The notes under the pieces were generated by a model. It ran no database searches, was not told the origin of the DNA, and saw only the letters and a program-made list of their open reading frames with translations. Of a DNA stretch of 64,000 nt, positions 26,735 to 35,380 are shown piece by piece. Origin of the DNA: Magnetococcales bacterium (GTDB lineage Bacteria; Pseudomonadota; Magnetococcia; Magnetococcales; Magnetaquicoccaceae); contig JADGAZ010000001.1 of the NCBI GenBank assembly GCA_015231755.1, forward strand, positions 186,001-250,000, read 5' to 3'. Each line of letters begins with the position of its first letter. Positions within the stretch are counted from its first letter, which is position 1. The position numbers and the translations under genes were made by a program.

Positions 26735-28717
26735 ATGAACCGTCTGACTTATCTGACTCTTTTGTCCCTGCTGTACCCAACGTCCGTTGTTTTTTCCGAT
26801 GACACCCCCCCCGATCCGTCCTCCACCGTGGATGAGATGGTGGTGACCGCCACCCGTTTTCCCACCAAACGGACCACCATTCCGGCTCATGTGACGACCT
26901 TGACCCATGAGGAGATTCGGGCGAGTTCGGCCACCTCCATTCCCGAATTGCTGCGGGGACAGGCCGGGATTCACGTCATGGACATGACCGGAAACGGTCG
27001 AAATTTTATTGTGGACTTGCGGGGATTTGGAGAAAGCGCGGCAACCAACGTGCTGGTTTTGGTGGATGGCAGGCGCTTGAATCAGGCGGATCTGGGAGGA
27101 GTGGATTGGGCACGGATTCCTTTGGAACAAGTGGAACGTGTCGAGATCATCCGGGGTGGATCCGGAGGGGTGCTTTATGGGGATAATGCCTCGGGGGGGG
27201 TGATCAACATCCTGACCCGCTCGGGACAAAAGGATGCCACTGAAATCAAACTCCAGGCGGGAAGCCATGGCCGGGCCAAAAGTCATCTGACAGTCGAGGG
27301 TAATAAAAATCAGCTATCGTATTCTTTAAGTGCCGGATATCGCACCGAGGATGGTTATCGGGACAATGGGGATATCCAGGCCAGGGAGGGGGGAGCAAAA
27401 CTCCGATTTCAGCCAAACAATACTTTTGGTATCGATGTGAGTGCCGGTTATCAGAACGACGCCACCGGCATGCCTTCGGCCCTGAAAGAGAGCGATTTTG
27501 CCAAAGGTATGTCCAGAAGATCCACCCTGACGCCGGATGACTTCTCCAAGGTGACAGACACCTTCATCCATATCATTCCGGAAATCGCTTTCCGGGGGGA
27601 GGACCGTTTTCTGGTGGACCTCTCCTGGCGTGACCGTGAGGTCACCAACTTTTCCAATTTTACCGGGGGGCAGTTTACCGGGCAGAACGACACACAGGTT
27701 TGGGGCATCTCCCCTCGTACGCAATTGCATGCCGCCTCCGGCCTGTTTTCGGATCGTTTGACCGTGGGGGGGGATTATCTTTCCGATCACGAGTCGATCC
27801 GCAACGATTCGCTGTTTTTTGGAACCCGAACCCTTGGAGACTTCTCCTTGCGCAAAAGAACGCTCGGAGGATATGCGCACAATGAGATTCAAATCGACAA
27901 GCGTTGGAGTCTGACTCAAGGCGTGCGGATCGATCGGGCCATGTTCGATTTTCTGCCGAGCACTCCGGAGCGGGTCAACCTGGATCAGCAGGCTTATTCA
28001 TTCGGGATGCGTTACGATCTGAATGATCAAAATCATCTTTATCTACATGGATCCAAGAGTTACCGCTATCCGTTGCTCGACGAGCAGTACAGTTTTTTCA
28101 CCAACACGGTCAACACCGCGTTGAAACCCCAACGTTCTGTGGAGTGGCAACTGGGTTGGCATCGTGATTTTTCTCCCACCTTGAGCGGTGAACTCTCCGG
28201 GTTTTCAGTCATGACCCGCGATGAACTCTATTTCGATATTCTGACCTATAACAATGCCAATCTGAATGGTTCCGTGCGTCGTAACGGGGTGGAGTTGGAA
28301 TTGGAGAAACGTTACGATCAGTGGTCGGTTTCCGGCAACGTCACCTGGACCGAAGCGGAGATTCGTTCCGGGATCTACAGCGGCAAGGATTTTCCCGGCG
28401 TGCCCTCTTTCCAGAGTGGTGCCAAGGTCAAGTATCTGCCCACGGATCGATTCACCTGGGAGTGGAGCGGTCGGTATGTGGGATCCAGGCCCTTCATCAG
28501 CGACTTTTCCAATGCGTTCGGGGATCAGTCCGGTTATGTGGTGTTGGATACCGGTTTACGTTATAAATGGACAAACGTAACCGGATGGTTCGATGTCACC
28601 AATCTGACCGGTCGGGAATATGCGGAATACGGGGTGCTGGGGGGCTTTCCGGTGGAGCGGGCCTGGTTTCCCTCAGCCGAACGCCGGTTCATGATTGGAG
28701 CCACGGCCCGGTTCTAG
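26735..28717 (+). CDS. btuB: TonB-dependent outer-membrane cobalamin receptor
   Basis: A 660-residue outer-membrane beta barrel. It begins with a signal peptide (about residues 1-21, ending VVFS), then a TonB box-like segment (DEMVVTATRF), the plug domain (SIPELLRGQAGIHV, LVLVDGRRLN, IPLEQVERVEIIRGGSGGVLYG, GGVINILT) and the barrel, ending in the typical aromatic terminus (MIGATARF). The B12 riboswitch upstream makes cobalamin or a cobamide the likely substrate. ATG 26735 starts at the signal peptide; the open frame upstream overlaps the riboswitch. It converges with btuF, the two stop codons overlapping. Confidence 0.93.
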   Translation: MNRLTYLTLLSLLYPTSVVFSDDTPPDPSSTVDEMVVTATRFPTKRTTIPAHVTTLTHEEIRASSATSIPELLRGQAGIHVMDMTGNGRNFIVDLRGFGESAATNVLVLVDGRRLNQADLGGVDWARIPLEQVERVEIIRGGSGGVLYGDNASGGVINILTRSGQKDATEIKLQAGSHGRAKSHLTVEGNKNQLSYSLSAGYRTEDGYRDNGDIQAREGGAKLRFQPNNTFGIDVSAGYQNDATGMPSALKESDFAKGMSRRSTLTPDDFSKVTDTFIHIIPEIAFRGEDRFLVDLSWRDREVTNFSNFTGGQFTGQNDTQVWGISPRTQLHAASGLFSDRLTVGGDYLSDHESIRNDSLFFGTRTLGDFSLRKRTLGGYAHNEIQIDKRWSLTQGVRIDRAMFDFLPSTPERVNLDQQAYSFGMRYDLNDQNHLYLHGSKSYRYPLLDEQYSFFTNTVNTALKPQRSVEWQLGWHRDFSPTLSGELSGFSVMTRDELYFDILTYNNANLNGSVRRNGVELELEKRYDQWSVSGNVTWTEAEIRSGIYSGKDFPGVPSFQSGAKVKYLPTDRFTWEWSGRYVGSRPFISDFSNAFGDQSGYVVLDTGLRYKWTNVTGWFDVTNLTGREYAEYGVLGGFPVERAWFPSAERRFMIGATARF

Positions 28718-29637
28718 TGGATCCCTGGACGGCGCTGGCGGGCGGTCTCCAACAGGGGGCACAACCGTTCGGCGCCGTCGAGAATCCGCGGGGTGTGGCG
28801 CTGGAGCAGATCCGGAGGAATGAAAAACAGATTGTTCCGGATTACCGCGGTCAGGGGTTGCCACTCCCGCCAGTGATCCAGCCACTCCGGGCGTTGTTCG
28901 TCCATGCCGCTGGCCACGATCACTTCCGGATTGGCGGCCAGCACCGCCTCCAGGTCGATCACCGGAGCCAGGGCCGGCAAGGAAGCGAAGACATTTTCCC
29001 CGCCGCACAAGGTCATCACGTCACTGATCAGATGGACGCCGTTGATGGTCATCAGGGGTTGGTGCCACACCTGATAGAACATCCGCACCCGGGGGGCATC
29101 CCGATGGCGGGTCCGCAACGCCGCCAGCCGGGTGCGAAAGGCTTGCGCTTCGGTTGCGGCCTGTTGGACGTGACCGGTCAAGGTGCCCAGACGCTCCAGA
29201 TCCAGGGGAATTTCATCCAATCGCAGGGGATCGGCTTTGAATACGGTCAATCCGAACCGCTCCAGCAGTTCCAGAGAGGCGGAAGGGTTGCCGCTGCTCC
29301 ATCCCAGCACCAGATCCGGGCGCAAGGCGATGACCGTTTCGGGATCGAAGCGGTCGTATCCGCCGATGCGGGGGATCTGTCGGGCCGGCGGGGGAAAGTC
29401 GCTGTGATCCGCCGCTCCGATCAATTGGGCTCCGGCCCCCACGGCGAACATCATTTCGGTGAGATTGGGGGCCAGGGAGATCACCCGTTGGGCCGGATGG
29501 GGCAGCCGGACCTCTCGACCCGAGGCATCCCGGGCGAAAACCGTCGCGTCGGTGGCGGCTGGCAGGGTCCGGGGCAGTCCGAGAGCGAGCAAGAGCGGGA
29601 TGATCAGTCGGGAGGTAAGGTATGGTTTGATTCGCAT
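28714..29637 (-). CDS. btuF: periplasmic cobalamin-binding protein, BtuF-like
   Basis: A 307-residue periplasmic binding protein of the BtuF/FhuD class with an N-terminal signal peptide (LIIPLLLALGLPRTLPAA). Family motifs are RVISLAPNLTEMMFAVGAGAQLIGAADHSDFP, RIGGYDRFDPETVIALRPDLVLGW and the late VIVASGMDEQRPEW. It should deliver cobalamin to the BtuCD complex encoded at 13864-15659. It faces cobU across a 104-bp divergent region. ATG 29637 is placed at the signal peptide; a clear ribosome-binding site is not visible. Confidence 0.88.
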   Translation of the reverse strand: MRIKPYLTSRLIIPLLLALGLPRTLPAATDATVFARDASGREVRLPHPAQRVISLAPNLTEMMFAVGAGAQLIGAADHSDFPPPARQIPRIGGYDRFDPETVIALRPDLVLGWSSGNPSASLELLERFGLTVFKADPLRLDEIPLDLERLGTLTGHVQQAATEAQAFRTRLAALRTRHRDAPRVRMFYQVWHQPLMTINGVHLISDVMTLCGGENVFASLPALAPVIDLEAVLAANPEVIVASGMDEQRPEWLDHWREWQPLTAVIRNNLFFIPPDLLQRHTPRILDGAERLCPLLETARQRRPGIH

Positions 29638-29741
29638 GGGAGAAGGGATTATGCTTTTATCGCATCTTTGTTGGGTTTTCGATCGGGATCCACGGTTCAA
29701 GCTACTCCACTCCTGCCCTGGGGCGCAAAAGGAAAACGGGA

Positions 29742-30272
29742 TTGTCGGTTCATTTGATATTGGGAGGGGCCCGTTCCGGCAAAAGCGCCATGGGGGCCCG
29801 ATTGGCCTCGGAGAGCGGTTTGCCGGTGGTGTTCATTGCCACGGCCACCGCCGGGGATGCGGAGATGGCCGAGCGCATCGCCCGCCATCGACTGTCCCGT
29901 CCCGCCGGGTGGCAGGTGGTGGAAGAGCCGCTGGCTTTGGCGGACGCCCTGGCTGAACACGCCGCCTGCGGACGGTTTGTGGTGGTGGATTGCCTGACTT
30001 TATGGTTGGCTCATGTGCTGTTCGTTCCCGGCGACGACGGGAGCGTCTGGTTGCGGGAACGCCGGGCACTGCTGGAGCGGCTGCCCCGTCTTGCCGGTTC
30101 CGTGGTGCTGGTGAGCAACGAAACCGGACTGGGCGTGGTGCCCATGGGTGCCATGAACCGTCGTTTCATCGATGAAAGCGGCTGGCTGCATCAGGAGTTG
30201 GCCCGTTTGTGCGACCGGGTGACCTTGATGGTCGCCGGTCTCCCCTTGACCCTCAAAGGATCTGCCACATGA
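29742..30272 (+). CDS. cobU: adenosylcobinamide kinase/guanylyltransferase
   Basis: A 176-residue enzyme of the bifunctional CobU/CobP family, which phosphorylates adenosylcobinamide and then adds GMP. It has the P-loop ILGGARSGKSAMGARL, the family segment IATATAGDAEMAERIARHR, the DCLTLWLAHVL motif and VSNETGLGVVP. It starts with TTG at 29742 after AAAAGGAAAACGGG. Its stop overlaps the cobT start (ATGA). It opens a cobU-cobT-cobS operon for nucleotide-loop assembly or salvage; no corrin-ring synthesis gene is in the window. Confidence 0.93.
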   Translation: MSVHLILGGARSGKSAMGARLASESGLPVVFIATATAGDAEMAERIARHRLSRPAGWQVVEEPLALADALAEHAACGRFVVVDCLTLWLAHVLFVPGDDGSVWLRERRALLERLPRLAGSVVLVSNETGLGVVPMGAMNRRFIDESGWLHQELARLCDRVTLMVAGLPLTLKGSAT

Positions 30273-31318
30273 CCCCATCCTGGTTGTCCGAGTCCATTCC
30301 CGCCCCCTCCCTGACCCGTATGGAGGCGGCCAAGGCCCGTCAAAACCTGTTGATCAAACCCCGTGGTTCCCTGGGTCGGTTGGAGGAGATGGCGGTACGT
30401 CTCGCCGGTTTGCAGGATCGGGAGTATCCGTCGGTGGAATCGGTGCGCATCGCGGTGTTTGCCGGAGATCATGGGGTCACCGCCGCCGGGATCTCCCTTT
30501 ATCCCCAGTCCGTGACCGTGGAGATGATCCGCAGTTTTTCCCATGGCGGGGCGGCGATTTGCGTGTTGTCCCGGGCCATCAATGCCCATTTGGAGGTGGT
30601 GGATGTGGGGGCGGCCAGCGATCCTGGCCCGTTGCCCGGGGTGATCTCCCATCGGGCCGGCGCGTCCACCAACGATTTCCGGGTGCAACCGGCCATGAAC
30701 GGCGAAGCGTTAAGGATCGCCTTGCGGGCCGGAGCCGAGGCCGCTTGGCGGGCTGCCGAAGCTGGCGGCCAACTGTTCATCGGTGGGGAGATGGGCATTG
30801 GCAATACCACCTCCGCGGCGGCTGTGGCCTGTGCCTTGACCCGCAAGGCGCCGATCCTGGTGGCGGGTCCCGGTGCCGGTCTGGATGCCCGGGGCGTGGC
30901 CCACAAGGTGGAGGTGATCGAACAGGCTTTGGAGCTGCATCAACACCTGCTGAAAACGCCTCTGGGTGTGCTGAGTGTGCTGGGCGGCTTCGAGATCGTC
31001 GCCCTGGTGGGGGCGTTCATTGCCGCGGCCCAGCGGCGCATGCCGGTGCTCGTGGATGGTTTCATCGCCTCCGTGGCGGCTTTGGCGGCCACCCGGTTGC
31101 GGGCGGATCTGGCCCCCTGGCTGATTTTCGCCCATGAGTCCGCCGAACCGGGCCATCGGGTGGTGCTCGACGCCATGAAGGTGACACCCTTGTTGAGCCT
31201 GGGCATGCGTCTCGGCGAGGCCAGCGGTGCCGCGGTGGCGGTACCGTTGCTGCGTCTGGCCTGCCTGCTGCACCGGGAGATGGCCACCTTCGACGAAGCC
31301 GGAATCGCCGCAGGTTGA
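30269..31318 (+). CDS. cobT: nicotinate-nucleotide-dimethylbenzimidazole phosphoribosyltransferase
   Basis: A 349-residue CobT that activates the lower-ligand base by transferring phosphoribose from nicotinate mononucleotide. Motifs include KPRGSLGRLEEMAVRLAGLQ, VFAGDHGVTAAGIS, GGEMGIGNTTSAAA, LGGFEIVALVGAFIAAA, and the active-site segment AHESAEPGHRVVLDAM. The length is normal. ATG 30269 overlaps the cobU stop. It lies 10 bases upstream of cobS, so all three loop-assembly genes form one operon. Confidence 0.95.
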   Translation: MTPSWLSESIPAPSLTRMEAAKARQNLLIKPRGSLGRLEEMAVRLAGLQDREYPSVESVRIAVFAGDHGVTAAGISLYPQSVTVEMIRSFSHGGAAICVLSRAINAHLEVVDVGAASDPGPLPGVISHRAGASTNDFRVQPAMNGEALRIALRAGAEAAWRAAEAGGQLFIGGEMGIGNTTSAAAVACALTRKAPILVAGPGAGLDARGVAHKVEVIEQALELHQHLLKTPLGVLSVLGGFEIVALVGAFIAAAQRRMPVLVDGFIASVAALAATRLRADLAPWLIFAHESAEPGHRVVLDAMKVTPLLSLGMRLGEASGAAVAVPLLRLACLLHREMATFDEAGIAAG

Positions 31319-31328
31319 TCCGGTTCCC

Positions 31329-32060
31329 ATGTGGTCTTCCTTTTTGATGGCTTTGGGGCTGCTGACCCGTATTCCGGTTTCTTGGAACGGTTTTGCTCCG
31401 GAGCCTGGGGCGGTAGGCCGTTCGGTGCTGTTTTATCCGGTGGTGGGCGTGCTGGTGGGGGGGATGCTGGCGGGTCTGGCCTGGATCCTGATGGCCGCCG
31501 GCGTCGAGGCGGGAGTGGGGGCGGCGTGGTTGCTGATCGCCTGGGTCTGGCTGACCGGGGGCATGCATCTGGAGGGGTTGTCGGATACCGCCGATGGCTG
31601 GATTGGCGGCATGGGCAATCGGGAACGGGCGCTGGCGATCCTGAAGGATCCCCACTGCGGGCCGTTCGGGGTCATGGCTTTGGTGTTGCTTTTGTTGCTC
31701 AAATGGAATCTGGTGCGGGTGCTGTGGCAAACCGGATCCTGGGAGCCGTGGCTGGTGGCGGCGCTGCTGGGTCGGGTGGGGATCGTGGGGCTGTTTCTGA
31801 CCCTGCCTTACGTGCGACCCGGCGGCATGGGTGAGGCGGCGGCCCGGGCCATGCCCCGGGGAGCGGCCTGGATGGTGTGTCTGCTGGGGATGGGGTTGGC
31901 TGCGGGATGGGGGGGATGGCGGGTGTTGCTCTCCGGGGCGGGGGCGTGGCTGCTGGTACGGCGGGGATGGTTGAGCCGTTTTGGGGGCGTCACCGGAGAT
32001 ACCGCAGGGGCGGCGTGTGAACTGCTTGAAACGGTGGTGTTGATGGCATGGCTGCTGTGA
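31329..32060 (+). CDS. cobS: adenosylcobinamide-GDP ribazoletransferase (cobalamin synthase)
   Basis: A 243-residue integral membrane enzyme that joins adenosylcobinamide-GDP and alpha-ribazole to complete cobalamin. Typical motifs are ALGLLTRIPV near the start, GGMHLEGLSDTADGW, RALAILKDPHCGPFGVMAL and the C-terminal GGVTGDTAGAACELLETVVL, with several hydrophobic helices between. ATG 31329 follows the cobT stop by 10 bases and matches the family start. The next gene may be co-transcribed. Confidence 0.95.
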   Translation: MWSSFLMALGLLTRIPVSWNGFAPEPGAVGRSVLFYPVVGVLVGGMLAGLAWILMAAGVEAGVGAAWLLIAWVWLTGGMHLEGLSDTADGWIGGMGNRERALAILKDPHCGPFGVMALVLLLLLKWNLVRVLWQTGSWEPWLVAALLGRVGIVGLFLTLPYVRPGGMGEAAARAMPRGAAWMVCLLGMGLAAGWGGWRVLLSGAGAWLLVRRGWLSRFGGVTGDTAGAACELLETVVLMAWLL

Positions 32061-32077
32061 GGCGCGACAACACATCA

Positions 32078-33733
32078 ATGGGGCATTCGGGCATGGGGCG
32101 TTCGTTTCGGTTCGGAATCGGTTTCTGGTGTCTGGTGTGGATGGGGATCCTGCTGCCTTTGGGGGTGGGGGGTGCTGGGGTGTTCGACGCCGAAGCCCAG
32201 TTGAGCCGCTATGTCACGGTCCCTTTGGAAGCGGATCTTTCCGGCTTGAGCAGCGTGGAGCGCCAGATGATCCCCCTGCTCACCGAGGCGGCCCGGGCCA
32301 TGGAGTCGGTTTTCTGGCGTCAGAGCGTGGGGGACCCGGAGGCGTTGTTCGCCGTGCCCTGGACTCAGCCGGTACGCCAGTTGCTGGCGATCCATTATGG
32401 TCCCTGGGACCGGATGGAGAACAATCGGCCCTTGCTGCCGGGGATCGCCCCCAAGCCCGAGGGGGGCCGTTTCTATCCGGAGGATCTGACCCGGGAGGCC
32501 TTTGAAGCCGCGGCCCTGGAGCAACCCGCCTTGAAGGATCCTTTTGCCCTGGTGCGTCGGGATGGGAGAGGAGGGCTGAAGGCGGTTCCTTATCATCAGG
32601 CTTTTCACGCGTTTCACGTGTTGGCTGCCGAGCGTCTGCGGCGGGCTGCGGCCCTGGCCACGGATGAGGCCCAGGCCCGTTATCTGAATTTGCGCGCCGA
32701 GGCGTTGCTCACCGATCGTTACCAGGAGAGCGACCGGGCCTGGATGGAGATGAAGAACAATCGTCTGGATCTGATCATCGGCCCCATCGAGACCTACGAG
32801 GATGGACTGATGAGCATCAAGGCTGCCCATGAGGCGTTGCTGTTGATCAAGGATCCGGCCTGGGAGCGGCGTTTGGAGCGTCAGACCCGGCGGCTGGGGG
32901 CGTATCAGGCCCATTTGCCGGTGCCGGAGGCGTATCGGGCGGAACTTCCCGGCGCCGAGTCGGACCTCGGGGTGTACGACGCCCTGCTGATGACCGGTGA
33001 CGCCGCCGCCACCCGACCCATTGCCGTCAATCTGCCCAACGACCCCCAGGTGCAATTGGAAAAAGGCTCCCGGCGGTTGCAATTGCGCAATGTCATGCGC
33101 GCCAAGTTCGACCGGATTCTGTTGCCCATGGCGCAAACGTTGCTGGATCCGGCCCAGGTGTGTCAGGTGACCTTCGGGGCGTTGTTCGTCAATACGTTGT
33201 TTCACGAGGTGGCCCATGGTCTGGGGATCAAGAAGGTGATCCGGGGGGACGAGTCCGGCGGCACGGTCAACGACGCCTTGAAAGAAGACGCCTGGATGAT
33301 GGAAGAAGGCAAGGCGGATGCCCTCTCCTTGTGGCTGGGGGATCTGGATGGGGAGATGGAGTTGTGGGACTCCTCCCCCGACGGGATGCTGATGACCGAG
33401 GAGAGTCGCGCCGTCACCGAATTCGCCTCCCTGTTTCGCGCCATCCGTTTTGGTCCCGGCAGTGCCCATGCCCGCGCCAATTTGATCCGGTTCAATTTTT
33501 TGCAGGCGGGTGGGGCCTTCGCACGGGACCGGCAGGGTCGCTATCGGGTGGATGTGGCCCGCATGCGGGAAGCCTCCCGGGAACTGGCCAGCCGCATCCT
33601 GATTTTGCAGGGCAATGGGGATTTGAACGGCGTCCGGGAGCTGGAACGGCGCTACGGGACTCTTTCCGCCGAGTTGCTGGCGGATTTGCGACGGGTGGAG
33701 GAGGCGGGCATTCCGGTGGATGTCGCCTTCTGA
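32078..33733 (+). CDS. DPP III-like (M49-related) zinc metallopeptidase, exported
   Basis: A 551-residue protein with an N-terminal hydrophobic signal segment (FWCLVWMGILLPLGVGGAGV). It carries DPP III-family hallmarks: NNRLDLIIGPIETYEDGL, the zinc motif HEVAHGLG (His400-His404 approximately), and EEGKADALSLW with the downstream glutamate. Classical DPP III has HExxxH; this bacterial branch has a standard HExxH. It probably removes peptides in the periplasm or at the membrane; the substrate is unknown. Starts at 32078 or 32093 are both possible; upstream ATG 32048 overlaps cobS. It follows cobS closely but has no known link to cobalamin. Confidence 0.72.
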   Translation: MGHSGMGRSFRFGIGFWCLVWMGILLPLGVGGAGVFDAEAQLSRYVTVPLEADLSGLSSVERQMIPLLTEAARAMESVFWRQSVGDPEALFAVPWTQPVRQLLAIHYGPWDRMENNRPLLPGIAPKPEGGRFYPEDLTREAFEAAALEQPALKDPFALVRRDGRGGLKAVPYHQAFHAFHVLAAERLRRAAALATDEAQARYLNLRAEALLTDRYQESDRAWMEMKNNRLDLIIGPIETYEDGLMSIKAAHEALLLIKDPAWERRLERQTRRLGAYQAHLPVPEAYRAELPGAESDLGVYDALLMTGDAAATRPIAVNLPNDPQVQLEKGSRRLQLRNVMRAKFDRILLPMAQTLLDPAQVCQVTFGALFVNTLFHEVAHGLGIKKVIRGDESGGTVNDALKEDAWMMEEGKADALSLWLGDLDGEMELWDSSPDGMLMTEESRAVTEFASLFRAIRFGPGSAHARANLIRFNFLQAGGAFARDRQGRYRVDVARMREASRELASRILILQGNGDLNGVRELERRYGTLSAELLADLRRVEEAGIPVDVAF

Positions 33734-33744
33734 AAAAGGGGGGA

Positions 33745-35367
33745 TCAGTTGCCCGCCGTGGTGGGGGGATTCACCAGTTCCGCCAGTTTGAGCAGATCGG
33801 TTTTGCCATTGGCGTTCAAGGGGAGCAGGGCCAGCCGTTGCAGGTGGCGGGGCACCATGTAATGGGGCAGCCGTTGGGCGCAGGTTTCCAGGATTTCCGC
33901 ATCGGTGCGTTTCGAGTCGCAGACAAAGCCCACCACACAGGTGACATTCTCCCCCGAGGCGGGCCAGCCCACTACCGCCACCTGATCCGACTGGGCGGCC
34001 TGACGCAGGGTGTGTTCGATTTCCGACAACTCCACCCGGTAGCCGCGGATTTTCAATTGCCGGTCCACCCGGTCCAGATAGTGATAGCCCACCCCGGTCT
34101 GCCAGCGCACCAGATCCCCGGTTTTGTACCACCGTCGGGAGTTCCCGGTGGCATCCGTTTGCGAAAAATAGCTCCGTTGGGTTTCGGTGGGATTGTTCCA
34201 ATAACCCGGAGTCACCTGTGAGCCGGAAAGACACAACTCCCCTTGCATTCCTTCCGTCTCTTCGAGCAGGTTGCCATCCACCAGTATCGCCGCGGATTGT
34301 CCCGGATAGGGGATGCCGATGGGGACAATGCCGTTGAGGCACTCTTCCGGGGAGTGTGCGGCGTTCCAGAGATATCCGGTCACGCAGATGGTCCCTTCCG
34401 TGGGGCCGTAACTGTTGTCGATCACCGCGTTGGGAGCGGCGTTTTGCCACAGGCGCGCCGCCTCCCGGGTGAGCCGTTCGCCGCCGAACACGCACCAGCG
34501 CAATGACGGAAACGCCCCGGCCCGCAGCAGGCGCATGCGCTGCATGAAGGTGATCACCGCAGGCACGGATTCCCAGAAGGTCAGGGCGTGATCCTGGATG
34601 AATCGGGCCGGAGCCATGCGGCTGGCTTCCGGAACCGGATACAGACAGGCTCCCGCCGCCCAGCAGACGAATTGGTCATAGACCGACGCGTCGAAGGTCA
34701 GATCGCTGTGTTGGGAGAAGCGATCCTGGGGGCCGGGTTGATAACGCTCCAGCATGCCGACCACAAAGGCTTCGACATTGGCATGGGAGACCATCACCCC
34801 CTTGGGAATGCCGGTACTGCCGGAGGTGAACAGCAGATAGGCGACGGGTCCTCCGTCCGGCTGCGGTGCCGTCACATGGGGCGAGACGGCGAACAATTCG
34901 GTTTGCGTCACAAAACGATGCCGGGAAAGGGATTGGGTCCACTCCGGCAGGGTCGGGTGTTCGGGGAGCAGGATGGTCAGAGCGTTGGCGCTGGTTTCCA
35001 ACAACGCCTGGGCCGACTCGGCGCAGCGGGTATCCAGGATCAGCAGTTGCACCCCGGACAAGTCGGTGATGTGCCGGTTGCGGGATACGGGAAAATGCGG
35101 ATTCAGGGGCACATATCCCTTGCCCGCGTACAGGATCGCCAGAATGGAGGCGTAGGCGGTCAGGGAGCGGTATCCGAAGAGAGCCACCGTGGGATTGGCA
35201 GGGTCCGGGTTGAACCGTTCGATGGCCGAGGCGAGTTGCAAGACCCGCTCCCGCAGCTCCCCGTAACGGTAGCCGGTGTCGCCGAGAAACAGGGCGGGCT
35301 GCTCCGGTTGTCGCAGGGCGGTTTGATGGAACCGTTGGGCGATGTTGATCGGTTGCGGATTGGTCAT
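33745..35367 (-). CDS. amino-acid adenylation enzyme, DltA-like
   Basis: A 540-residue stand-alone adenylation enzyme of the NRPS/DltA family. Core motifs are all visible: LLFTSGSTGIPKGVMVSH, the Y-x-P-T-E motif in NSYGPTEGTICVTGYLW, YKTGDLVRW, DRQLKIRGYRVELSEIE and the catalytic Lys region NANGKTDLLKL. It should activate an amino acid as adenylate and load it on a carrier protein. It is the last gene of a minus-strand run, 13 bases after the MBOAT gene and with the carrier protein two genes upstream, giving a DltC-DltB-DltA-like set. The activated amino acid cannot be read from sequence with confidence. Confidence 0.88.
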   Translation of the reverse strand: MTNPQPINIAQRFHQTALRQPEQPALFLGDTGYRYGELRERVLQLASAIERFNPDPANPTVALFGYRSLTAYASILAILYAGKGYVPLNPHFPVSRNRHITDLSGVQLLILDTRCAESAQALLETSANALTILLPEHPTLPEWTQSLSRHRFVTQTELFAVSPHVTAPQPDGGPVAYLLFTSGSTGIPKGVMVSHANVEAFVVGMLERYQPGPQDRFSQHSDLTFDASVYDQFVCWAAGACLYPVPEASRMAPARFIQDHALTFWESVPAVITFMQRMRLLRAGAFPSLRWCVFGGERLTREAARLWQNAAPNAVIDNSYGPTEGTICVTGYLWNAAHSPEECLNGIVPIGIPYPGQSAAILVDGNLLEETEGMQGELCLSGSQVTPGYWNNPTETQRSYFSQTDATGNSRRWYKTGDLVRWQTGVGYHYLDRVDRQLKIRGYRVELSEIEHTLRQAAQSDQVAVVGWPASGENVTCVVGFVCDSKRTDAEILETCAQRLPHYMVPRHLQRLALLPLNANGKTDLLKLAELVNPPTTAGN

Positions 35368-35380
35368 GACGGTCCAGGTC

